Notes: generated by a model from the sequence alone, not told the origin. A stretch of DNA of 64,000 nucleotides from Firmicutes bacterium HGW-Firmicutes-7 (GCA_002841375.1 PGZO01000008.1:101535-165534), one strand, 5' to 3'. Shown: positions 8,041-16,677, counted from the stretch's first letter. Program-made: numbers and translations.

Positions 8041-9462
8041 ATGAACTATTCAAAACTAAAACCATTTAGTGATCATTTTTTATGGGGAGCTTCCACCTCT
8101 GCTTATCAATTTGAAGGCGCATGGAATGAAGATGGAAAAGGTCCGTCTGTCATGGATATGGGAAATCACGCTAAAGATATCTCTGACTTTAAAGTAACAA
8201 GTAATCATTATCATAACTACAAAGAGGATATTGCATTGCTTGCTGAAATGGGCTTTAAAACCTATCGTTTTTCGATTGCATGGACTAGAATATTTCCCCA
8301 CGGAACAGGAGAAATCAATCAAAAAGGAATAGATTTTTACAATAGTTTAATTAATGAACTATTAAAATACAATATAGAACCCATTGTAACAGTTTACCAT
8401 TTTGATCTACCTTATGCGTTGCATTTAAAAGGCGGCTGGTCCAACAAAGAGACCATAGATGCCTTTGTTAACTATGTAGATGTACTTTATTCTCATTTTA
8501 GCGATAGAGTTAAATATTGGTTAACGATTAATGAGCAAAATATGATGATTCTTCATGGCGCTGCAATCGGGCTTGTCAATCCAAACTCAAAGAATCAAGA
8601 AAAGACGCTTTATCAACAAAACCACCATATGCTCCTTGCACAAGCAAGAGCGATTAAGCTCTTTCATGAAATATGTCCAAGTGGAAAGATCGGGCCCGCG
8701 CCCAATATTACAGCTATCTACCCCGCCAGTTCAAAACCTGAAGATATTATTGCAGCTATGAACTTAACGTCTATACGAAACTGGCTCTACCTTGATATGG
8801 CTGTATTTGGCACTTACAATGATATTGCTTGGAGTTACTTGGAAGAAAAAGGTTATACTCCAATAATCGAAGAAGGAGACATGGAAATTTTAGGAGATGC
8901 GAAAGCCAAACCTGATTTTATTGCCTTCAACTACTATGCCTCCAGTACCGTATCAGCAAGCAAAAATGATGCTACTGATAAAGGTACGATCGGAGATCAA
9001 CAACTTTCTTTAGGTGAAATTGGTGTTTATCGTGGCGAATCCAATCCAAATCTAGAAAAAACACCTTTTGGATGGGAAATTGATCCAATTGGATTCCGCA
9101 CGACTTTACGAGAACTCAATGATAGATATCATCTACCACTCATTGTGACCGAAAATGGTTTAGGTGAGTATGACAAGCTTGAAGCTGGTGACGTTGTTAA
9201 TGATGATTATAGAATCAATTACTTACGTGACCATATTCAACAAGCTCAATTAGCTATCGGTGATGGTGTGCAACTATTTGGATATTGTCCTTGGTCTGCA
9301 ATCGACCTTGTGAGCACTCATTCAGGCTGCAGCAAACGTTATGGCTTTGTATTTGTAAATCGAGATGAGCACGACTTAAAGGATTTGAAACGTATAAAAA
9401 AGAAAAGCTTCCACTGGTATAAAAAAGTAATTGAAACAAATGGTAAGGATTTAAGTTCATAA
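8041..9462 (+). CDS. GH1 6-phospho-beta-glucosidase
   Basis: The 473-residue protein is full length for glycoside hydrolase family 1. It has the N-terminal signature FLWGASTSAYQFEGAW (about residues 13-28), the acid/base region LTINEQN (about 161-167) and the nucleophile motif IVTENGLG (about 367-374). Many GH1 enzymes read NEP at the acid/base; here it is NEQ, with the catalytic Glu kept. In the cytoplasm it would hydrolyse the phosphorylated beta-glucoside delivered by the PTS to glucose-6-phosphate and an aglycone or glucose. It lies 108 bp after EIIC in the same operon. Specificity for 6-phospho substrates is inferred from context. Confidence 0.9.
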   Translation: MNYSKLKPFSDHFLWGASTSAYQFEGAWNEDGKGPSVMDMGNHAKDISDFKVTSNHYHNYKEDIALLAEMGFKTYRFSIAWTRIFPHGTGEINQKGIDFYNSLINELLKYNIEPIVTVYHFDLPYALHLKGGWSNKETIDAFVNYVDVLYSHFSDRVKYWLTINEQNMMILHGAAIGLVNPNSKNQEKTLYQQNHHMLLAQARAIKLFHEICPSGKIGPAPNITAIYPASSKPEDIIAAMNLTSIRNWLYLDMAVFGTYNDIAWSYLEEKGYTPIIEEGDMEILGDAKAKPDFIAFNYYASSTVSASKNDATDKGTIGDQQLSLGEIGVYRGESNPNLEKTPFGWEIDPIGFRTTLRELNDRYHLPLIVTENGLGEYDKLEAGDVVNDDYRINYLRDHIQQAQLAIGDGVQLFGYCPWSAIDLVSTHSGCSKRYGFVFVNRDEHDLKDLKRIKKKSFHWYKKVIETNGKDLSS

Positions 9463-9517
9463 GGTTAAATACCAATTCTCAAAAAAACAATACGCAACAA
9501 TAAAGGAGAGATCAAAT

Positions 9518-9781
9518 TTGGTTACTCAAAGCATCGTCATTGAAAACAAATCAGGTCTTCATGCAAGACCAGCTAGTAATTTAGTAACTGCAGCTTCCAA
9601 GTTCAAGTCAGCAATTTTTATTAAAAAAGGCGAAAAATCCTTTATAGCTAAATCGATTTTAAGCGTTATGAGTGCGGGAATCAAGAGAGATACCGAAATT
9701 GAGCTCATCTGCGATGGTGAAGATGAATCAGATGCATTAAAAACATTAGTCAGCCTTATTGAATCAGGTTTAGGAGAGTAA
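9518..9781 (+). CDS. ptsH: HPr phosphocarrier protein
   Basis: The 87-residue protein starts at a TTG behind AAAGGAGAG. It shows the EI-dependent phosphorylation motif SGLHARPAS with the active His at exactly residue 15, and a Ser at exactly position 46 (KSILSVMS), the site used by HPr kinase in Firmicutes. It would shuttle phosphate from enzyme I to the EIIA encoded upstream and to the PRDs of the LevR-type activator. Finding HPr inside a sugar-specific operon, instead of beside enzyme I, suggests an operon-dedicated or second HPr; whether the genome has another cannot be seen here. Confidence 0.93.
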   Translation: MVTQSIVIENKSGLHARPASNLVTAASKFKSAIFIKKGEKSFIAKSILSVMSAGIKRDTEIELICDGEDESDALKTLVSLIESGLGE

Positions 9782-9817
9782 GTAGAATCATCCAAAGAAG
9801 GAAGGCGCTGAAATAGT

Positions 9818-11236
9818 ATGAAAATGGAATTTAATCAAGAGATGGCTTTAAAACAAAATCTTGTTATTACCCAAGAGCTCCAACAAGCCCTTAAAATACT
9901 TCAGCTTCCCCTTCAAGACCTTCATCAGGAAATATATCAGGAGTATCAAGAAAACCCGCTACTAGAAGTGGCAGATATGTCTGATCAACAAGATGCCGAC
10001 GGTTTAGACGAAGTCTTAACATGTGGTATTTCATATAAAGAGTTGATACGTCAATTCGAGGATGCCTCTTACACAAATATAAGCTACACATCAGAGCAAA
10101 AACAGGATGATCCTTATTGTTTTGTTTCACAAAGGATACGTCTCATTGACTATATATATGAACAAATTCAGGATTTTCAGTTAGATAAAAGCTGGTCTAC
10201 ACTCTGTTATTTCTTAGCTGAAAACCTTGATGAACGTGGTTATTTTGATGAAAGCCTTGAGGACTTATCTTTAGAAATTGGGTTAGAAAAAGCGCATTTA
10301 GAAAAAGCGCTATTCATTCTACAAACGCTCAAACCCGATGGCATTGGTGCTAGAAATCTTAAGGAATGTCTTATCATACAACTCAAAAAGAAAAAAATAA
10401 CTGATCACAATCTTTTTCGTATTATTGAAGACCACCTTGAATTTCTTGGTGACTTTAAACACAAGAAAATAGCTTCTGAAATGAATCTAGAATTAGAAAC
10501 AATAGTGCGATATCACTCTATCATCAAATCCTTGGAGCCCTATCCATCAAGGGGCTTTTACACTGGTGAAGTTGATCAATACATCGCACCAGAAGCATAC
10601 ATACGGGAAATGAATGGACAATTTATCATTTTAATGAACGATAGATTTATACCTACCTTAAAAATCAATGCAATCTATAAAGAAATCCTTACTCAAAAAA
10701 CCAATAAAGAAACGAACGACTACATAAAGGACAGATTGAAGCGCGCTCAAAACTTTATTAAGAACATAGAAAATAGAAACAGAACCTTATATCGCGTAAT
10801 AGAGGCTATTGTTGAACGACAGCAAAAATATCTCCAACTAGGGCATGAATACCTTAATCCTATGTTAATAAAGGATATCGCATTAGAACTTAGTTTACAC
10901 GAATCTACTGTCAGTAGAGCCATTAAAGGAAAATACGTCTATACACCTCACCACTTAATTCTTATCAAAGATCTGTTTACAATAGGAATAGCTACTGACA
11001 ACGCTAACATAACGTCTACAAATATAATTAAGAAAGCAATTGCTCACCTTATCAATGATGAGAATACGTCAAAACCCTTGTCAGACCAAGACCTGAGTAA
11101 TCTTTTAGAAAGTCAGAATATGCCTATTTCCAGAAGGACAGTAGCAAAATATCGCGAAGAGATGAGCATCTTAACTTCATCTAAAAGAAAGGCCAATGCT
11201 TCAATACAAAAAAATCAACAAACCATATGTAATTAG
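9818..11236 (+). CDS. rpoN: RNA polymerase sigma-54 factor RpoN
   Basis: The 472-residue protein begins with the glutamine-rich activator-interacting region I (about 5-50, LKQNLVITQELQQALKILQLP). It continues through the core-binding domain (about 95-280) and the cross-link/HTH region (ALELSLHESTVSRAIKGKY, about 350-370), and ends with the RpoN box SRRTVAKYREEM (about 447-458), which reads the -24 element. It directs polymerase to -24/-12 promoters and needs an AAA+ activator such as the LevR-type protein at 2552. It lies 36 bp after HPr and 41 bp before the GH4 gene in the same direction, so it appears to be co-transcribed from promoters it recognises itself. Confidence 0.96.
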   Translation: MKMEFNQEMALKQNLVITQELQQALKILQLPLQDLHQEIYQEYQENPLLEVADMSDQQDADGLDEVLTCGISYKELIRQFEDASYTNISYTSEQKQDDPYCFVSQRIRLIDYIYEQIQDFQLDKSWSTLCYFLAENLDERGYFDESLEDLSLEIGLEKAHLEKALFILQTLKPDGIGARNLKECLIIQLKKKKITDHNLFRIIEDHLEFLGDFKHKKIASEMNLELETIVRYHSIIKSLEPYPSRGFYTGEVDQYIAPEAYIREMNGQFIILMNDRFIPTLKINAIYKEILTQKTNKETNDYIKDRLKRAQNFIKNIENRNRTLYRVIEAIVERQQKYLQLGHEYLNPMLIKDIALELSLHESTVSRAIKGKYVYTPHHLILIKDLFTIGIATDNANITSTNIIKKAIAHLINDENTSKPLSDQDLSNLLESQNMPISRRTVAKYREEMSILTSSKRKANASIQKNQQTICN

Positions 11237-11277
11237 GATATATATACAGATCAAGAAAATTAGAACAGGAGATTATT

Positions 11278-12594
11278 ATGAAGAAGTTAAAAATCGTAAC
11301 AATTGGTGGTGGCTCGAGCTACACACCAGAATTACTTGAAGGCTTTATTAAAAGATATCACGAACTACCAATTACTGAGCTTTGGCTTGTGGATATTGAG
11401 GAAGGAAAAGAAAAGCTTGAAATCGTGGGTAGCCTTGCAAAAAGAATGGTAGAAAAATCTGGCTTACCAATTCAAATATATACGACCTTAGATAGAAGAG
11501 AAGCACTTAAGAATGCAGATTTTGTAACAACCCAATTGAGAGTTGGTTTACTAGAGGCAAGAATTAAGGATGAACGTATCCCACTATCCCATGGTTATAT
11601 AGGTCAAGAAACAAATGGTGCTGGAGGTCTATTCAAGGGACTTAGAACAATTCCAGTTATTCTTGATATTGACAAAGACATGAGTCAACTCTGTCCAGAT
11701 GCTTGGCTGATCAACTTTGCAAACCCATCTGGTATGGTTACTGAAGCACTCCTTAAATATGGCCTGAACAAAAAAATAGTGGGTCTATGTAATGTTCCTA
11801 TCGGCATGGAAATGGGCATTGCAAAAGGCTTAGCCGTTGACTCAAGTCGTATTCACATTGATTTTGCCGGTCTTAATCATATGGTTTTTGGTCTAAAAGT
11901 TTTTCTAGACGGAGACAACATTACCAAAGAAGTCATAGAAAAGATTGGGTCAGGAGAAATTAATATATTTGTTAAAAATGTTAAGGATATTGCTTGGTCA
12001 AAAGAATTTATTGAAGGCTTAGGGGTTATCCCTTGTCCTTACCATCGCTATTACTTCCAAAAAGAAAAAATGCTTGAAGTAGAGCTTGAAGAATATAGTA
12101 AGGGCGAAACAAGAGGAGAGGTTGTAAAACGCTTAGAAGCAGATCTGTTTGATCTTTATAAGGATCCTCATTTGAATGTGAAACCACCTCAATTAGAAGA
12201 AAGAGGCGGAGCCTACTACAGTGATGCGGCATGCCGCCTGATCAGCTCAATTTACAACGGAAAAGGAGATATCCAGCCTGTCAATGTAAGAAATAATGGT
12301 GCTATCTCCTCCTTACCATCAGATGCTGCAGTAGAAGTGAGTTGTATGATTACAAAGGATGGTCCTGTTCCACTGACAATGGGTGAGCTTCCCAATGCTG
12401 TCAATGGTCTCGTCCAAGAAATAAAAGCCTTTGAAAGAGCAGCAGTTGACGCAGCAGTGACAGGAGATTACAGTAAGGCTCTTGTCGCAATGACAATCAA
12501 TCCACTTATTCAGTCCGAAAAAATGGCAAGGATATTATTGGATGAATTATTAGAAGCTCATAAAGAATATTTGCCACAATTCAACCTAAAGTAG
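11278..12594 (+). CDS. licH: GH4 NAD-dependent 6-phospho-beta-glucosidase
   Basis: The 438-residue protein starts with a Rossmann NAD-binding motif (IVTIGGGSSYTPELLEG). It has the GH4 metal/redox motif GLCNVPIG (about 170-177), with the Cys that binds Mn2+ and the CNVP form usual in 6-phospho-beta-glucosidases, then LNHM and a tyrosine-rich active-site region. GH4 enzymes cleave phosphorylated glycosides through a transient oxidation using NAD+ and a divalent metal. With the GH1 enzyme it gives the operon two mechanistically different phospho-glucosidases. It is the last gene before the bidirectional terminator at 12631-12692. An alpha-specific activity is less likely but not excluded. Confidence 0.9.
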   Translation: MKKLKIVTIGGGSSYTPELLEGFIKRYHELPITELWLVDIEEGKEKLEIVGSLAKRMVEKSGLPIQIYTTLDRREALKNADFVTTQLRVGLLEARIKDERIPLSHGYIGQETNGAGGLFKGLRTIPVILDIDKDMSQLCPDAWLINFANPSGMVTEALLKYGLNKKIVGLCNVPIGMEMGIAKGLAVDSSRIHIDFAGLNHMVFGLKVFLDGDNITKEVIEKIGSGEINIFVKNVKDIAWSKEFIEGLGVIPCPYHRYYFQKEKMLEVELEEYSKGETRGEVVKRLEADLFDLYKDPHLNVKPPQLEERGGAYYSDAACRLISSIYNGKGDIQPVNVRNNGAISSLPSDAAVEVSCMITKDGPVPLTMGELPNAVNGLVQEIKAFERAAVDAAVTGDYSKALVAMTINPLIQSEKMARILLDELLEAHKEYLPQFNLK

Positions 12595-12630
12595 TACCAC
12601 AAATTGCTTAGGCATGCCACTGTTATCCTA

Positions 12631-12692
12631 TAATAGAGAGGGCAAATGAATTTTTCGGAAACTTCCCGATCATTCATTCACCCTCTCTATTT
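12631..12692. terminator. Bidirectional terminator between GH4 and HIT genes
   Basis: AATAGAGAGGG with a flanking ATGAAT arm pairs with ATTCAT and CCCTCTCTATT. It lies between two convergent genes and can serve both. Confidence 0.75.
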
Positions 12693-12724
12693 GCTTTAAG
12701 TACACTTTTTTTGTGGACTTTCCC

Positions 12725-13147
12725 TTAAAGATTACTTTTTATAGCTTCAATCATACTACTATATTCACCCTCTGATAGATACACTTTACCAGGATTCATT
12801 TCAAATGTAGATCCCCACATTTCTTTGCCTTCATACTTAGGAACTAAGTGCATGTGTAGATGTGGCATTTTATCCCCGTAAGCACAATAATTCATTTTAT
12901 TCGGGCTAAATGCTTTAAACACTGCACCAGCGGCTCTTGAAACATCTTTCATAAAAACAGCAAGTTCTTCATCCTTTAGATTAAAGAGCTCTGTTTCATG
13001 ACGATCAAAAGCAACGATCACTCTTCCTTTATGTGTTTGTTCTTTAAATAAGAAAAGTGTTGAAGCCTCTAATTTACAAATTTCAATCATAAGATTGTCA
13101 AGTCTTTCATCCTTCATACAATAAAAACAATTCGTGTCTACTGCCAT
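12725..13147 (-). CDS. HIT-family nucleotide-binding hydrolase
   Basis: The 140-residue cytosolic protein carries the histidine triad motif HLHMHLVP (about residues 94-101), the nucleotide alpha-phosphate binding and catalytic site of HIT proteins, and an upstream TKxxxxFDRHE-like strand. HIT enzymes hydrolyse nucleoside phosphoramidates or dinucleoside polyphosphates; the substrate is not predictable here. An N-terminal CFYC pair (about residues 7-10) could bind metal, as in some HIT subgroups. AAGGAG precedes the ATG. It is convergent with the PTS operon and is followed upstream by the NagB gene in the same direction, about 100 bp away, with no sign of functional linkage. Confidence 0.85.
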   Translation of the reverse strand: MAVDTNCFYCMKDERLDNLMIEICKLEASTLFLFKEQTHKGRVIVAFDRHETELFNLKDEELAVFMKDVSRAAGAVFKAFSPNKMNYCAYGDKMPHLHMHLVPKYEGKEMWGSTFEMNPGKVYLSEGEYSSMIEAIKSNL

Positions 13148-13245
13148 AATTATATCTCCTTAAAGTTAATAATTTATGATGATTATAGCACATCAAATCC
13201 ATCCATTGCAAAAGCTAATGGACGAGTTTTTTATTTATTTCTTAC

Positions 13246-14025
13246 CTATCGTATATATTCTTGTAATTCTTCTCTTTGCAGAATCTCCTCGGCTGCTTCT
13301 TGATCTAACACAACGGTAACATCGTTGTGCAATTGAAGTATAGATGCTGGCACATTCGGAGAAATATCTCCAAATAAAGTTTTAGAAATAATATTAGCCT
13401 TACTTTTACCGCTTGCGATCAATAGTATTTTTCTTGAATGCATAATGTTGCCAATGCCCATGCTTATTGCTTGTCGAGGCACTTCTTCTTCTGATTCAAA
13501 AAAACGGGCATTTGCTTCTATCGTCTCTTGATCAAGATTAACCAAATGCGTTCTTGCTTCAAAACTAACATCAGGTTCATTAAAGCCTATATGTCCATTA
13601 TTACCTATCCCTAATACCTGTAAATCAATTCCTCCACAACTGTATATTTGTTCATTATAGCTTTCACATTCTTCTTTAGTATTAACATTTTCTCCATTAG
13701 GTATATGAATATTCTCGGAACTAATATTAATGTGATTAAACAATTTCTCATTCATGTAATAAGCGTAGCTTTGCTCATTATCTTTTTTAATCGGGAAGTA
13801 CTCGTCTAAGTTAAAAGTTTTCACTTGAGAAAAATCCACACCATTACTTTTATATCCATACACCATTTCTTTGTATAATCCAATTGGTGTACCACCCGTA
13901 GCTAATCCCAAAATACTATTTGGCTTTATCGTCACTTGAGCTAATACAATACTTGCAGTTTTCTTACTCATTTCCTCATAAGATTCAGTAATATAAATTG
14001 TTATTCCATTTAATTTTAATCTCAT
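13246..14025 (-). CDS. nagB: Glucosamine-6-phosphate deaminase
   Basis: The 259-residue protein has the family signatures LGLATGGTPIGLYKEM (about 39-54, phosphate loop), FNLDEYFP (about 70-77, catalytic Asp region) and GIGNNGHIGFNEPD (about 137-150, catalytic His/Glu region). It isomerises and deaminates glucosamine-6-phosphate to fructose-6-phosphate and ammonia in amino-sugar catabolism and cell-wall recycling. No NagA gene is adjacent. The ROK regulator gene lies 67 bp upstream in the same direction, so the two probably form a transcription unit in which the regulator senses an amino-sugar or glucose derivative. The ATG follows AAAGGAC. Confidence 0.95.
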   Translation of the reverse strand: MRLKLNGITIYITESYEEMSKKTASIVLAQVTIKPNSILGLATGGTPIGLYKEMVYGYKSNGVDFSQVKTFNLDEYFPIKKDNEQSYAYYMNEKLFNHINISSENIHIPNGENVNTKEECESYNEQIYSCGGIDLQVLGIGNNGHIGFNEPDVSFEARTHLVNLDQETIEANARFFESEEEVPRQAISMGIGNIMHSRKILLIASGKSKANIISKTLFGDISPNVPASILQLHNDVTVVLDQEAAEEILQREELQEYIR

Positions 14026-14092
14026 TTTTTTGTCCTTTCATTTTATAATCAAATACTATAAGGTGCTTATTATATATAGCAAATCACTTAGC

Positions 14093-15220
14093 TTATTTTA
14101 TTAGTGATTTAATAACTTCTTGCGTCCCTAGATAAATACATCCTTTTAGCGCCGGTTGTTCAAGTTCAGATTTGATGATTTCTGCTTTCAACGGTGAAGT
14201 CTGATTCACCAATGCCTGAATGTCCATAGCCATTGAAGGATTAATATTAAGTACTGCTCCTGCAATGATCACATTCTCTATATCTAAGATAGCCGTTACA
14301 TTACTGATAGCGATACTTATGGTTTCAACAATTTCATGATAAAGCCGTTGTGCAATTTCTTCTTTTTTTAACAGTTTTTTCTTAAAGGTTTCAATACTGA
14401 TCTCGTCATCTGTTAAGCTTTTATATCGCTCAAGAATTGCATTAATACTTACTAATTCTTCTAACGTTTTATATGTTGTGGTTGTTTTTATTTGGCTAGG
14501 AATAATAAATCCAACTTCTCCCGCTGCATTACGATCACCTTCATAGAGCTGACCGTTTATCATAATTCCTGAACCTACGCCTGTTTCAAAGCTTATATAA
14601 TATAAATTCCCTTTGATAATCTGATGGTTATACGCTTTTTCTGCAATAAGGGCCAAGTTAATATCATTTTTAACTATAATTTCACAATTGAATTGGCATT
14701 TGATATAATCTAGAAACCCTTTCATCTTCACTTCTTTTTGTTTTAGGTTTGACAAATAATACTGCCCATTATGTCCTACTACACCTGGATATGCAATAAT
14801 AATCTTTAGAATTAAATCCTTAGAAACCTTGCTTAAATCCATAATACTTCTAAGAATATGTTCATCTTCTATGTCAATGTTATAACTATACTTTTGAAAA
14901 CCTTTGGTCTCACCTGTCAAGTTATTAACAGAGAGCCTCATAGAATTTTTGGATAAATCAATAGAGAGAATATATCCATATTCTTTGTTAATATCTATAA
15001 AGGTACCCTTTTTACCTAGTTGATTATCTGCTTTCCCAAGCTCTACTATAATGTTTTGTCTAATTAACTCATCCACATTTTTTGATATCGTCGGTTTTGA
15101 AGTATTTAGAGCTTTTGCAATATCTGCTCGTGAAGCAGGGCCTTTGCTCAATAAGTATTCAATAATTAACTTTTGGTTATTTATTTTCACGTCAATTTGT
15201 GTGTTCGCTGATAATAACAT
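14093..15220 (-). CDS. ROK-family transcriptional regulator
   Basis: The 375-residue protein has an N-terminal winged HTH (about 12-62, containing SRADIAKALNTSKPTISKNVDELI). A ROK sugar-kinase-like fold follows, with ISFETGVGSGIMINGQLYEG (about 207-226) and the GEVGFI region near 233. The canonical zinc-binding CxCGxxGCxE motif of many ROK kinases and repressors is absent, so it is a regulator lacking that zinc site. It is transcribed toward nagB and probably controls it, in the manner of NagC or XylR. A dyad TTAGTTAA-N5-TTTACTAA just upstream (15246-15266) is a good candidate for its own operator. Ligand specificity is not visible. Confidence 0.88.
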   Translation of the reverse strand: MLLSANTQIDVKINNQKLIIEYLLSKGPASRADIAKALNTSKPTISKNVDELIRQNIIVELGKADNQLGKKGTFIDINKEYGYILSIDLSKNSMRLSVNNLTGETKGFQKYSYNIDIEDEHILRSIMDLSKVSKDLILKIIIAYPGVVGHNGQYYLSNLKQKEVKMKGFLDYIKCQFNCEIIVKNDINLALIAEKAYNHQIIKGNLYYISFETGVGSGIMINGQLYEGDRNAAGEVGFIIPSQIKTTTTYKTLEELVSINAILERYKSLTDDEISIETFKKKLLKKEEIAQRLYHEIVETISIAISNVTAILDIENVIIAGAVLNINPSMAMDIQALVNQTSPLKAEIIKSELEQPALKGCIYLGTQEVIKSLIK

Positions 15221-15245
15221 ATTACATCTCCCAACACTAATATAG

Positions 15246-15266
15246 TTAGTTAAGTTTATTTACTAA
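15246..15266 (-). promoter_or_regulatory. Candidate ROK operator
   Basis: TTAGTTAA, 5 bp, TTTACTAA: one mismatch from a perfect dyad and similar in form to the TTAGT...ACTAA sites of Firmicute ROK/XylR repressors. It lies 26-46 bp upstream of the ROK start codon, beside AT-rich -10-like sequence. Confidence 0.5.
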
Positions 15267-15321
15267 TTATATTCTATAAATATATTGCTGTCAAGTAAGT
15301 AATCGCAAATTATGAGCGTTC

Positions 15322-15358
15322 GAAAAAAATTCCCTAAAACGCCTTTGTCTTAGGGAAT
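15322..15358 (-). terminator. Terminator of the permease-ferredoxin operon
   Basis: On the minus strand ATTCCCTAA pairs with TTAGGGAAT across an 11-nt loop and is followed by seven T. It lies 16 bp after the stop of the ferredoxin-fused permease. Confidence 0.8.
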
Positions 15359-15373
15359 AACTTCTGTACATTA

Positions 15374-16108
15374 TTATGTTGTTTTATCACCATAAAAAGT
15401 AATGGCTTTGGTCGGACATTTCTCAATAGATTGTTGTATAGCTTCTATATATTTTCCCTTCACAGGCAAGGCCTTGACCTGTGCTTTGTTTTGATTCAAC
15501 TCGTAAACATCTGGTAGCAATTTCACACAAATACCACATCCGATGCAGTATTCTTTTTTCACCTCAAGCCATTCTTTTTCATGGTCTTCAATTGATACAG
15601 TCATATTTTCCTTTTTTATCAATCTTCCTATGATATAAGCCATTAAAAAAATTGCAACAACTGTCAGTATCCATCTTACTGCCATAAATTGAACACCTAA
15701 AAATTTGGCTTCATTGGCAAGCATAGGTACTTTAATAACCGCCCAAGAACTTAAAACAATGACCACATTTGCAACACTTGCACCCTTTGAGAGCAGCATT
15801 TTGCTGATAGGAAATGCTGCATAGATAGGACCCGCAGAAATACTTCCAAGCATTAATGATAACATATTACCCATAAATCCTGACTTTTCTCCAAATCGCT
15901 TTATAATAACTTCTTTAGGAATCCATGCTTCAATTATCACCGTTAAAATGAAAATTACCGGCAATACTTCAAACATTTCTACTAAATAATAAACGCTATT
16001 ACTCACAGCCTTTGATGCTTGCTGCGGATAAGTTGCAAATAAAGTAGCATAAACAACGCCAACGATGATCAATAAACGGTTCTTTTTCATTATTTGTATC
16101 GCGCTCAC
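15374..16108 (-). CDS. YraQ/DUF318-like permease half fused to a [4Fe-4S] ferredoxin
   Basis: The 244-residue protein has four to five hydrophobic segments (about 10-30, 45-60, 75-125, 143-165), including a loop with GSISAGPIYAAFP as in YraQ/ArsP-like permeases. A cytosolic C-terminal domain (about 182-240) carries C-I-G-C-G-I-C and a later KCPTKAI, the four cysteines of a single [4Fe-4S] ferredoxin. It starts at a GTG that overlaps the stop of the preceding permease gene (GTGA), so the two halves are translationally coupled and probably form one transporter. The fusion suggests transport linked to electron transfer or redox sensing. Substrate unknown; metalloid or organo-metalloid efflux is the family precedent. 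Confidence 0.8.
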   Translation of the reverse strand: MSAIQIMKKNRLLIIVGVVYATLFATYPQQASKAVSNSVYYLVEMFEVLPVIFILTVIIEAWIPKEVIIKRFGEKSGFMGNMLSLMLGSISAGPIYAAFPISKMLLSKGASVANVVIVLSSWAVIKVPMLANEAKFLGVQFMAVRWILTVVAIFLMAYIIGRLIKKENMTVSIEDHEKEWLEVKKEYCIGCGICVKLLPDVYELNQNKAQVKALPVKGKYIEAIQQSIEKCPTKAITFYGDKTT

Positions 16109-16587
16109 AAAATCACCCCCATGACCATTGCAATGAATAATGCTGCTACAAAGCTCAAAACATTTCTTGTCATTGCAAATTTAAAACCGAATTCTTTCTT
16201 CTCCAACGGAAATGTCACCACGCCTACCATCGTTAATGTCGTCAAGAACGCAACCGCTGGCACAATGCTTGCGCCTACGTCTACAAAAGATCCCACCAAT
16301 GGAAACGCTAGGAAAGCAGGAATTAGTGTCACACTACCAGCAACTGCAGCAACGATGGTTGCAAGTATGGTATTGGATGACCCTAATACACTTTTAATTG
16401 ATTCAGGTGGTATTAGTGTAAGAACTAACCCAATAATAAAGATGATCGCAATAATTTCACCTAACATATTCCCCATCATCCTTTTTGTTTTTTTCATGGC
16501 TTCAAAGGTCTTTCTTTTGCTTTTTATAAAAGAACTAACAATAAGAATAAGAGAGACCCCCCAAAATGACATTGTGAAAATATCCAT
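16105..16587 (-). CDS. YraQ/DUF318-like permease, N-terminal half
   Basis: The 160-residue integral membrane protein has about four segments (1-18, 44-60, 75-112, 140-160). It contains TLIPAFLAFPLVGSFVDVGAS, clearly related to the GPIYAAFPISKMLLSKGAS region of the downstream gene, so the two proteins are the two homologous repeats of one inverted-topology permease encoded separately. GGAGG lies 5 bp before the ATG. It is the first gene of a two-gene operon divergent from a Crp/Fnr regulator. A palindrome between them sits about 41.5 bp upstream of the estimated start site, the position used by Crp/Fnr activators. Substrate unknown. Confidence 0.75.
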   Translation of the reverse strand: MDIFTMSFWGVSLILIVSSFIKSKRKTFEAMKKTKRMMGNMLGEIIAIIFIIGLVLTLIPPESIKSVLGSSNTILATIVAAVAGSVTLIPAFLAFPLVGSFVDVGASIVPAVAFLTTLTMVGVVTFPLEKKEFGFKFAMTRNVLSFVAALFIAMVMGVIL

Positions 16588-16603
16588 AATATCCTCCTTT
16601 TGC

Positions 16604-16632
16604 TTGCTATATAAGCATTATACAATTATACT
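16604..16632 (+). promoter_or_regulatory. Probable promoter of the first Crp/Fnr gene
   Basis: TTGCTA, 17 bp, TATACT reads toward 16678. A second -10-like TATAAT on the minus strand (16617-16622) would serve the permease operon. Confidence 0.5.
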
Positions 16633-16642
16633 AATAAAAAAG

Positions 16643-16660
16643 GTGTTACCTAGGTAACAC
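16643..16660. promoter_or_regulatory. Perfect 18-bp palindrome, candidate Crp/Fnr operator
   Basis: GTGTTACCTAGGTAACAC is a perfect dyad containing TGTTA-N6-TAACA. It lies between the divergent permease operon and the Crp/Fnr gene, just downstream of that gene's promoter. A site with the same half-sites occurs before the second Crp/Fnr gene (18296-18311). Confidence 0.65.
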
Positions 16661-16677
16661 TATGTGGAGGTTATTAT

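Noticed and set aside
13195..13230. Hairpin CCATT...AATGG downstream of nagB
   Set aside because: Stem is short and the T-run is on the wrong strand for nagB; too weak to call a terminator.
16094..16657. 187-codon open frame on the plus strand
   Set aside because: It is antisense to the overlapping permease genes, which have clear motifs, and has no ribosome site.
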